Source: [Eubacterium] saphenum
Lineage (GTDB): Bacteria; Bacillota; Clostridia; Oscillospirales; Ruminococcaceae
Direction of reading: 5' to 3'
NCBI GenBank assembly: GCA_004554555.1
Contig: SFLN01000102.1
Span: 1-6,748, forward strand
DNA length: 6,748 nucleotides
Position 1 is the first letter of the stretch, and every line of letters begins with the position of its first letter. Made by a program: the position numbers and the translations under genes. The notes beneath the pieces are model-generated. The model did no database searches and was not told the origin of the DNA. It saw only the letters and a program-made list of their open reading frames with translations. This document shows positions 1 through 5,422 of the stretch, piece by piece.

Positions 1-134
1 GTATTGCAAATAAGAGAAACCTCCTCAGCTCGGGTGAGTTGTTCTTGTCCACTTGACAAATGCGCCAAACGTGGTAAAGCGTAGGTAAATTGTTAAGTTA
101 GATGCAAAATAGCTATAAGTTTAGGTTTGACAAT
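1..134. other. leading non-coding stretch, no gene identified
   Basis: I see no supportable gene here. All plus frames entering from the left edge stop by position 84, and none of the resulting tails is recognisable. A short hairpin is possible at 45-59 (TTGTC, 5-nt loop, GACAA). The stretch leads directly into a plus-strand terminator, so it is most likely the 3' untranslated end of a transcript, coding or non-coding, that begins outside the window. I could not match it to tmRNA, RNase P, 6S, SRP RNA or rRNA ends. Confidence 0.4.
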
Positions 135-172
135 AGCCGATTACCCCTTTCTCGCGGGCAATCGGCTTTTTT
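135..172 (+). terminator. rho-independent terminator (plus strand)
   Basis: An 8-bp perfect stem, AGCCGATT (135-142) with AATCGGCT (160-167), is extended inside by CCC/GGG pairing after one mismatch and followed by a run of six T (167-172). The T-run is on the plus strand, so it ends a transcript arriving from the left edge. Read on the minus strand, the same hairpin lies just past the stop of the membrane-protein gene (172) but is followed by ATTGTC, a poor U-tract. It would be at best a weak terminator for the leftward operon. Confidence 0.8.
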
Positions 173-1029
173 CAGCTTTTCGTTTCGGTAAGCTCATCGG
201 CTTTTTGCGGATTTTCGTCCGTTTTGTTCGGGTTGTCGATTGTGATAATAAAGCCCTCCGCGAATTTGTACTTGTCGCGGCGGTGTATGTACAAAAAGCC
301 CGCCGCCGAGAAAACCGCCGCTCCCAGCATATTTACCGCAAGGTCTTTCATCGTGTCGGTTATTCCCACGTCAAGATAGCCGCCCTCAATCGTGCAAAGC
401 TCGTTTCCGTCCTTGTCGTAAAGCACCGTGTGGTCGATGTTCTTCACAACAACTTCCTTGTTTTCGCCGCTCGGGTTCAGCATAACGGACGCTACCGTTG
501 TCACAATTCTGTCCTTTTGCATATCCTTGTGGAACATCTTGTCGCCGCTGAACTCGAAAAATTCCCACAAAACTCCCACGGTCATCGAGAAGCAAAACGA
601 GATAAGCGCAACAAACACCGGCGTCATCTGAATTCGCTTAGAATGTGTGTTCAACAGGTCGATTAGCCCAAATCCAACCGACGCTGCGAGAAAGCCTGTT
701 GTCGTGTGAAGTATGCTGTCCCAAATCGGGATTTTGTTGTAGAAATTCGCGATTTCCCCGAGTATTTCCGCCGCAAACACAAACACAATCACCGCGATTT
801 CCAGCACGTTCGGGAGCGTTATCCCGATTTTCGACTTGAGGAACACCGGTATGTACATCAGCGCAACCGACAGCACGCAAAGCGCCACGTTCTGCCAATT
901 CTCGAGGAAAATCTGTCTTATCATCACCAGCAAAACCGCGCCTACGCACACGTTCAGCACGATTACGCAGCTTTTCTTCGATGAGTGATAATTCTCTTTC
1001 AGTTGGTCTATGTATTTCGTCTTTTTCAT
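172..1029 (-). CDS. polytopic membrane protein, DUF2238/YjdF-like
   Basis: A 285-residue integral membrane protein of unknown function. Hydrophobic segments lie at about residues 21-40, 46-63, 73-93, 106-127, 136-158 and 228-249. A polar loop (about 160-226) separates the last two, and the C-terminal tail is charged. Polar residues sit in or beside membrane segments: WDSILH (103-108) with TTTGF after it, WEFFEF (155-160), and DTMKDLAVNMLGA (225-237). The order D..H, W-E..E, D...D...N..GA resembles what I recall of the YjdF/DUF2238 membrane family; I infer family membership only from this pattern. The ATG at 1029 is preferred because AAGGAAG lies 10 nt upstream; a TTG at 1080 would overlap the preceding gene and has no ribosome-binding site. 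It is the last gene of the leftward operon, 37 nt after the Nif11-like gene. Its role is unknown. Confidence 0.85.
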   Translation of the reverse strand: MKKTKYIDQLKENYHSSKKSCVIVLNVCVGAVLLVMIRQIFLENWQNVALCVLSVALMYIPVFLKSKIGITLPNVLEIAVIVFVFAAEILGEIANFYNKIPIWDSILHTTTGFLAASVGFGLIDLLNTHSKRIQMTPVFVALISFCFSMTVGVLWEFFEFSGDKMFHKDMQKDRIVTTVASVMLNPSGENKEVVVKNIDHTVLYDKDGNELCTIEGGYLDVGITDTMKDLAVNMLGAAVFSAAGFLYIHRRDKYKFAEGFIITIDNPNKTDENPQKADELTETKS

Positions 1030-1066
1030 CTTTTGAACACTTCCTTTTCTTTCGTTCAGCCATTCG

Positions 1067-1342
1067 TCAAATATAATCAAGCGCCGCGAAAAACATCTCG
1101 TACAAATCGTCCCAGCCCTCGGGCGCTTCCACTCCCCCGCCGTTCACCGAGCGCAGCATCGCCGCGCAGGACGTTTCGCCCTCGTCGATAAGCTCGGCGG
1201 CGGTTATCGGGAAGCCCTCCGCCGTGGATAACTCGCACAGCGCGTTAACGGGATTTCGGTCGCTTCGCGTCAAGTAAATCCGCTCTCTTAATAATTTGTC
1301 GTTTCTCGCCTTTTCAAGAAGCAAGGTCAGACTGTCGTTCAT
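1067..1342 (-). CDS. Nif11-like small protein with Gly-Gly-Gly motif
   Basis: A 91-residue protein. Its N-terminal part (about 3-66) has the Nif11-leader look: an amphipathic helix LTLLLEKARNDKLLRERI, a middle segment with AEGFPITAAELI (41-52), then a short helix ending in NGGG (67-70). Nif11-type leaders in natural-product clusters end in a Gly-Gly cleavage site followed by a core peptide. Here the tail VEAPEGWDDLYEMFFAALDYI is acidic and aromatic, with no Cys, Ser or Thr, so it is not a lanthipeptide or thiopeptide core. No modification enzyme or peptidase-transporter is in the window. I therefore infer a free-standing Nif11-domain protein, not a ribosomal peptide precursor. The start is well supported: AGGGGGA sits about 8 nt before the ATG. 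It lies 76 nt after murD, with a hairpin between. Function unknown. Confidence 0.75.
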   Translation of the reverse strand: MNDSLTLLLEKARNDKLLRERIYLTRSDRNPVNALCELSTAEGFPITAAELIDEGETSCAAMLRSVNGGGVEAPEGWDDLYEMFFAALDYI

Positions 1343-1372
1343 ATTAAAATTCCCCCTATTGAATAACGCGCG

Positions 1373-1404
1373 CCGCTTCGCAGCATTAAAAAACTGCGAA
1401 GCGG
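1373..1404 (-). repeat. 11-bp perfect hairpin between murD and the Nif11-like gene
   Basis: CCGCTTCGCAG (1373-1383) is exactly complementary to CTGCGAAGCGG (1394-1404) across a 10-nt loop, which reads TTTTTTAATG on the transcribed minus strand. The stem is not followed by a T-run in either direction, so it is not a canonical terminator. It lies 14 nt past the murD stop and about 30 nt before the Nif11-like start. It could act as an mRNA-stabilising or processing element setting different expression of the upstream and downstream halves of the operon. Confidence 0.65.
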
Positions 1405-1418
1405 AATCGAAATATTCA

Positions 1419-2729
1419 TTATTTCAGCTCGTTTACAAGCCGCTTGAAGTCCCTGCCGCGCTCCTCGAAGTTGCGGTAGAAGCCGTAGCTTGCCGCTGCC
1501 GGCGAGAGAATAACCCGCGTTTTTGCGCAGCGTGACGCAAATTTCACCGCTTCTTCCATATCCGCCGCTTTTATCACGTTCACGCGGTGATTTTTGATGA
1601 GGTGCGCAATCCTCCGTCCGCTGTCGGGCAGCAGAATTACATTCTCCACAATACCGCTGTTCAAAAATTCTCCGAGCAAATCGTAGGAAATTCCCCTGTC
1701 CATTCCCCCGAGAATAAGGCAGTCCGTGCCGTCAAACGCTTTCACCGCGGCAATCGTCGCCTCGGGGACCGTGCTTATGCTGTCGTTGATGTACTCAACG
1801 CCGTTTTTCGTCGCGACATACTCCAAGCGGTGCTCAAGTCCACGGAATGTTTTGAGAGCGTCCAAGCACTTGTTCAAGTCCGCGCCCGCCGTAACCGCCG
1901 CCGCAAGCGCTGCCGCGATATTGTAGAGATTGTGCTTTCCGCGAAGTCCCGTTTGGATTTTTTCGGCAGGAATTTTCTCGCCGAAAACGTAAATATCGCT
2001 CCCGTCCGTCCACACGTCCGCTTCGCTGCCGAACGACATTGTTTTGATATTCGCGCCGCAGTCCACGGGCAGAAGCTCCTTGTTGACAAGCGCAGTCGCG
2101 CCGCTTTCCTGAAAACGCACGATGTTGCGCTTCGCCTGCGCGTAGGCGTCAAAGGAAACGTAGTGGTCGAGGTGCTCGGGGTAAATGTTAAGCAAAACCG
2201 CAATGTCGGGCGAGTGCGACACGAATTCCAGCTGATGACAGCTCATCTCGCACACCGCAACCGTGTCCTCGGTCATCTCCTCCAAACGCTGAAGCGGAGG
2301 CACGCCGATATTGCCGATAAGCATTGTCTTGATACCGCAGCTTTTCAAGAAATGATAGGTCAAGGAAGCTGTCGTAGACTTGCCCTTCGTGCCCGTTACG
2401 CCGATGATTTTGCACGGGTGCAGCCGCATCAGCATCTCCGTCTGCGAGATGATTTTGTCCTTCGTTTCGTCATCGTAGGCGTCCTTTATGATAACCCCCG
2501 GCGACTGCAAAATTATGTCGTACTCCTTGCAGATTTCAAGGTAGTTGTCGCCCGAAATCGGCGTTACATTGCGGATTTCCAACTCCAGCGGGTTGATGTC
2601 GGCAATCGCGATTTCACGGCAGCAATGCAGCCCCCGTATAATGTCCAGCCAGTTTCTGCCCTCGCGCCCCAATCCTAAAATAACGGCGCGCTTGTCTTGG
2701 AAAAGCGGTTTGAGTTTGTCGTAATTCAT
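1419..2729 (-). CDS. murD: MurD-family UDP-MurNAc-L-Ala glutamate ligase (MurD2-like)
   Basis: A cytoplasmic Mur ligase that joins glutamate to UDP-MurNAc-L-alanine using ATP; 436 residues, normal MurD length. Visible parts: N-terminal Rossmann GLGREGRNW (19-27); ATP P-loop GVTGTKGKSTT (110-120); EMSCHQLEF (161-169); NIYPEHLDHY (181-190); a lysine at 200 in the position of the carbamylated lysine; GKHNLYNIAAA (264-274); GLEHRLEYV (297-305); NDSISTVPEAT (315-325); GGMDRG (341-346); and a C-terminal SPAAASYGFYRNFEERG. Canonical D-Glu MurD has NDSKATN, a GG-D-G/K loop and SPACASFDQFKNFEERG. The glutamate pocket therefore differs, notably Ile for Lys and YGFY for the (F/L)DQF region. The ATG overlaps the murL stop (ATGA), with GAGGA about 10 nt upstream. 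Coupling to murL suggests a MurD2 that uses L-Glu. Mur ligase membership is certain; L-Glu specificity is inference. Confidence 0.93.
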   Translation of the reverse strand: MNYDKLKPLFQDKRAVILGLGREGRNWLDIIRGLHCCREIAIADINPLELEIRNVTPISGDNYLEICKEYDIILQSPGVIIKDAYDDETKDKIISQTEMLMRLHPCKIIGVTGTKGKSTTASLTYHFLKSCGIKTMLIGNIGVPPLQRLEEMTEDTVAVCEMSCHQLEFVSHSPDIAVLLNIYPEHLDHYVSFDAYAQAKRNIVRFQESGATALVNKELLPVDCGANIKTMSFGSEADVWTDGSDIYVFGEKIPAEKIQTGLRGKHNLYNIAAALAAAVTAGADLNKCLDALKTFRGLEHRLEYVATKNGVEYINDSISTVPEATIAAVKAFDGTDCLILGGMDRGISYDLLGEFLNSGIVENVILLPDSGRRIAHLIKNHRVNVIKAADMEEAVKFASRCAKTRVILSPAAASYGFYRNFEERGRDFKRLVNELK

Positions 2730-4045
2730 ATTGCTGTCTTCCTCACATACGGTAAAAATTTTTCGGGAACAAAATTGTCCCTGTCAAAAAAGTTTTTCAA
2801 GTCCACGGGGTGATAATCGGGAAACCGCTCTGCAAAACGCGCCAGCAGCGGCGGCGGGTTGTCTTTTCGTCTGCCGAGCGCCATCGAAAGCGAAAGTCTG
2901 ACCTCGCTTTTCGTTCCCACGCACTCGAACGGCTTATCCTCGCCGTCAAGCATCAGCCCGTCCAAAATCCCCGAAAGCTCGGTTTTCCGCAGCAAATCCG
3001 TGCCGAAAATCTTCACAAGCGTTTCGTCATCGAGAAAAGCCGCAAGCAAAATGTACACATACAGGCATTTCGCGCACTCGCAGCACCAGACGTCCGTTTT
3101 TCCGCCGAGATTGCAGCTTTGAAAAACCGGAAAATACTGCGGGTATTTCACGAATTCCCGCGCAATCTGCCACTCGGAGAGCGGTCGGAGCAGGCTGAAA
3201 TACTCGGTGCATTCGGAGAAATTCTCGGTGCAGTATTCGCGGAAATCGCGCTCAAATTCGGTTGACTTGCTGTACTGGTGGTTCACGTTTTTGCCGTCAA
3301 CGTAGGTTTCGTTTGCGCTGCTTTCGTTGGACAAAACCGCGTAGCGCTTGTTCAAAAAGCACCCGCAGAGCACTGTCGAAAAAGCCACAACCGCCGAGAA
3401 AGGTGTGTGCCCGTTGAGGTAGCCTTTTTTGTTCAGCTCGAGAAGCGTTTTGTCGATTGTCCGCTTGAAACAAACGGCTTTCTCAAGCGGTATTCCCGCC
3501 GCCTCCACGCAGCCGTAAATCGCTTTTCGCCCGTTTATCATAAACGGCGTGATGTCCTCGCCCGCTTGTTTTAGAATTTCCAGCGAAACCGCGCTGTCCT
3601 TGCCGCCGCCTATCGGCACAAGAGAGCCGGAAAGCCGCGGTGCAAAGCGCTTTTTCTCGGTTGGCGCGGGCGCTTCGATTGTCATAAAATCATCGAAATC
3701 CGCGTCAATTTGGTTGCGGTAGAAAAACTCGCCCAAGCCGTTGAAATACAGCTTTTTCCACCAGTTTTTCTGCCGCTCGGAAAGCGCTCCGCAGCGTATC
3801 TCCACGCGCGGTGAACAGCAGCATTTCCAATAGGAAACCAGCTCCGCCATTCCCAGCGAGAACATTATCAAATCCGCTTGCTCTCGGTCATATTCAAGTT
3901 TATCGATGTTAAACGGAAACGTCCAAGTTGGATAAAAATCATAGCCGTCAATGCCGAAATGATAGGTCAGAACGCCGTTTTCAAGCCGATAATCGTAGTA
4001 AACAAACGTCTTGTGCTTTTCGCGAAGTTCATCGTAAAGTCCCGT
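2726..4045 (-). CDS. murL: MurL-family UDP-MurNAc-L-Ala-L-Glu epimerase, ACG start proposed
   Basis: In Xanthomonas, MurL converts the terminal L-Glu of UDP-MurNAc-L-Ala-L-Glu to D-Glu in an ATP- and Mg-dependent reaction. From the proposed start the protein has 439 residues. An N-terminal domain (about 1-60) carries TFVYYDYRLENGVLTYHFGI; then FSLGMAELVSYWK (62-74) and NGLGEFFYRN (102-111); a PP-loop-like nucleotide motif LVPIGGGKDS (142-151); SNESSANETY (239-248) and NHQYSKSTEFE (255-265); and a Cys-rich WCCECAKC (320-327). Canonical starts give only 381 residues from TTG at 3871, which has no clear ribosome-binding site and cuts off the N-terminal domain. The frame is open back to 4069 with no ATG, GTG or TTG. 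ACG at 4043-4045 lies 7 nt after AAAGGGGG. The gene is 36 nt after tmcAL and overlaps murD by 4 nt. Family assignment rests on motif memory and the murD neighbour. Confidence 0.8.
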   Translation of the reverse strand, partial: TGLYDELREKHKTFVYYDYRLENGVLTYHFGIDGYDFYPTWTFPFNIDKLEYDREQADLIMFSLGMAELVSYWKCCCSPRVEIRCGALSERQKNWWKKLYFNGLGEFFYRNQIDADFDDFMTIEAPAPTEKKRFAPRLSGSLVPIGGGKDSAVSLEILKQAGEDITPFMINGRKAIYGCVEAAGIPLEKAVCFKRTIDKTLLELNKKGYLNGHTPFSAVVAFSTVLCGCFLNKRYAVLSNESSANETYVDGKNVNHQYSKSTEFERDFREYCTENFSECTEYFSLLRPLSEWQIAREFVKYPQYFPVFQSCNLGGKTDVWCCECAKCLYVYILLAAFLDDETLVKIFGTDLLRKTELSGILDGLMLDGEDKPFECVGTKSEVRLSLSMALGRRKDNPPPLLARFAERFPDYHPVDLKNFFDRDNFVPEKFLPYVRKTAI

Positions 4046-4052
4046 AAAACCG

Positions 4053-4060
4053 CCCCCTTT
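4053..4060 (-). promoter_or_regulatory. Shine-Dalgarno that locates the murL start
   Basis: AAAGGGGG on the minus strand (4060 to 4053) is the only strong ribosome-binding site between tmcAL and murL. Exactly 7 nt downstream is the in-frame codon ACG (4045-4043), where an ATG would be expected. The next ATG (4032-4030) is 20 nt away, out of frame, and meets a stop after 21 codons. Confidence 0.6.
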
Positions 4061-4081
4061 GCGATAAATTTATGTGAATTT

Positions 4082-5233
4082 TCAGTCCAAAATAACGGGC
4101 TTCGCCGTGAAATCCAGCCCGCAAACCCGCGGTTTCTCAAACGCAAGCGAGTAAATATCGCCGAGCCGCGCCTCGAAATTCGCCTGCTTCAGCGCAGCGC
4201 GAGAAGTCTGCGAAAGCGCTTTGAGAGAGGTATCGGCGGGGATTTTGCAGTCTGCCGCGCCGAGAATTTCCCGTCCGCGCGCGTTCATTCCCAGAATGTG
4301 GATATAGGCAGGCGGCTCGGCGGAAATTGCCTTCGTTATCCCGAGAAAACCGCATAACGAAGCGCGCCGAACCCTTGCGAGTGTGTAACGCTTGGTTTTC
4401 GTCAGGAACAACAGTTCCTCGAGAGAACCCGCCTTGCGGACAGCCTTGAAAAGCCGCTCGCCAAGACCGTTCGCGCAGTCGTAGAGCTGCTCGAAATCCT
4501 CTTTGTGAAGCAGGCGCAGCTTCGCCAAAATCGCCGTTTCGAGCCGCTTTATATCGGCTGTCGGCTCGTCTGAAACGGGCGCGAAAGCCGAATAATCCTC
4601 GCCTGCGAAAATCTTCTTCCTTATCGATGAGCCCGACGCGAAAATATCGTCGTTGTCGTCGTCGTGAGCCGCGCCCGCTCGTTTCACGGTGAACGGCTCG
4701 ATGCGGCTTCCGATGTTGTCGAGCGCGTTCAGATACTCGATTGCCAGAGTGTTGTTAGGAGAAGCGATTACCTCGGAAACGTCCTCGGTGTAAAACTCGC
4801 GAAGCGTTTCCTGGAGCGCCGCCGGATAGCTTTTCCCGCGCTTTATCAGCGTAGCGAACTCGTCGGTGTGCAGGCAGTACTCGACCGCCCCCGAAGCCTC
4901 TTTTAATGCGGAAATCTCGCCGCTTTCGCTTCCAAAAGACAGCATCTCCACGCACCCGAGTGCCGAAATCAAACTCACCGCGCCCCGCGCAAACCCCTCC
5001 GCCGACATCAGCGAATACCGCGCAGGCAGTTCGATAACCAAGTCAGTGCCGTTTTCCAGCGCCGTTTTCGTGCGGGAGTACTTGTCAAAAATCGCCAAAT
5101 CCCCGCGCTGTACAAAATTCCCGCTCATCACGCTCACAATATGCGTTGCTCCCGCCTCGCGCGTGCGGTCAAGCAGGTATTTGTGCCCGAAGTGAAAAGG
5201 GTTGTACTCGCTGATAACTGCGGCGATTTTCAT
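4082..5233 (-). CDS. tmcAL: tRNA(Met) cytidine acetate ligase TmcAL (YlbM family)
   Basis: TmcAL makes N4-acetylcytidine at the wobble position C34 of elongator tRNA-Met, using acetate and ATP through an acetyl-adenylate; it is a cytoplasmic enzyme of the nucleotidyltransferase fold. The 383-residue product has the expected N-terminal motif VISEYNPFHFGHKYLL (6-21) with the HxGH signature (14-17). It also has SGNFVQRGDLAIFDKYSR (37-54), SPNNTLAIEYL (158-168) and the C-terminal nucleotidyltransferase-type motif ASGSSIRKKI (199-208). The length is slightly shorter than the roughly 415 residues of B. subtilis YlbM. The ATG at 5233 is chosen because GGGAG lies 9 nt upstream; an in-frame TTG at 5257 would place that site inside the gene. 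It is the first gene of the leftward operon. It is divergent from ackA; a ylbM/ackA neighbourhood is familiar in Clostridia. Both proteins deal with acetate, which may explain the shared control region. Confidence 0.95.
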   Translation of the reverse strand: MKIAAVISEYNPFHFGHKYLLDRTREAGATHIVSVMSGNFVQRGDLAIFDKYSRTKTALENGTDLVIELPARYSLMSAEGFARGAVSLISALGCVEMLSFGSESGEISALKEASGAVEYCLHTDEFATLIKRGKSYPAALQETLREFYTEDVSEVIASPNNTLAIEYLNALDNIGSRIEPFTVKRAGAAHDDDNDDIFASGSSIRKKIFAGEDYSAFAPVSDEPTADIKRLETAILAKLRLLHKEDFEQLYDCANGLGERLFKAVRKAGSLEELLFLTKTKRYTLARVRRASLCGFLGITKAISAEPPAYIHILGMNARGREILGAADCKIPADTSLKALSQTSRAALKQANFEARLGDIYSLAFEKPRVCGLDFTAKPVILD

Positions 5234-5277
5234 AACGTTCAACTCCCGTGAATGCAATTTTAATATACCATAGTTCT

Positions 5278-5306
5278 ATTTTACAACATTTTTTCAACAA
5301 AATCAA
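5278..5306 (-). promoter_or_regulatory. sigma-70/SigA-type promoter for the tmcAL operon
   Basis: On the minus strand, -35 TTGATT (5306-5301) and -10 TAAAAT (5283-5278) are separated by exactly 17 nt. A transcript would begin near 5271, giving a leader of about 38 nt before the tmcAL ATG at 5233. TATATT at 5267-5262 is an alternative -10 with no good -35 at the right distance. Confidence 0.65.
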
Positions 5307-5336
5307 TAAATTTTAAGAAATTTTTCTGAAAAATAC

Positions 5337-5365
5337 TTGATTTTTTTCACAAAATGTTTTAAAAT
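5337..5365 (+). promoter_or_regulatory. sigma-70/SigA-type promoter for ackA
   Basis: -35 TTGATT (5337-5342) and -10 TAAAAT (5360-5365) are separated by 17 nt. The predicted start near 5372 gives a leader of about 50 nt ending in AAAGGA, 10 nt before the ackA ATG. The hexamers and spacer length are the same as in the divergent promoter. Confidence 0.7.
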
Positions 5366-5422
5366 AGTAGTTGAAATTTGCAAAAAACCAAAAATTCGGA
5401 TTTATGAAAGGAAATTTGAAAG

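Larger units (their letters stand above)
5276..5367. repeat. 92-bp imperfect palindrome spanning the divergent promoters
   Basis: The outer 31 bases on each side are inverted copies: plus 5337-5367 and minus 5306-5276 agree at 27 of 31 positions by my hand alignment. The inner 30 bases (5307-5336) also show partial dyad symmetry about the same centre, near 5321.5, including AGAAA/TTTCT at 5316-5327. The high AT content accounts for part of this, but not readily for the aligned outer arms, which contain the promoter hexamers with identical spacing. Confidence 0.7.

Noticed and set aside
53..80. Possible promoter with TTGACA at 53-58
   Set aside because: The best -10 at the right distance (TAAAGC) is poor, and the only thing downstream is a terminator.
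1..84. Plus-frame tail ending VSCSCPLDKCAKRGKA, resembling small CxCP...C.R.G proteins
   Set aside because: Only 27 codons are visible, the rest of such a motif does not follow in any frame, and it could easily be chance.
85..134. tracrRNA-like or other RNA gene before the terminator
   Set aside because: There is no repeat, anti-repeat or cas gene in the window and no recognisable conserved RNA core.
127..666. 179-codon plus-strand frame over the membrane-protein gene
   Set aside because: It starts inside the terminator region, lies antisense to a protein with clear membrane segments, and has low-complexity basic composition.
1030..1080. Upstream TTG start for the membrane protein
   Set aside because: It overlaps the Nif11-like gene by 14 bases and has no Shine-Dalgarno, whereas the ATG at 1029 has AAGGAAG at good distance.
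1587..2678. Long plus-strand open frame (363 codons) opposite murD
   Set aside because: It is the antisense shadow of a certain murD, Arg/His/Val-rich with no domain, and lacks a ribosome-binding site.
5234..5257. Upstream TTG start for tmcAL
   Set aside because: The family begins at MKIAAVISEYNP, and the GGGAG site fits the ATG at 5233.
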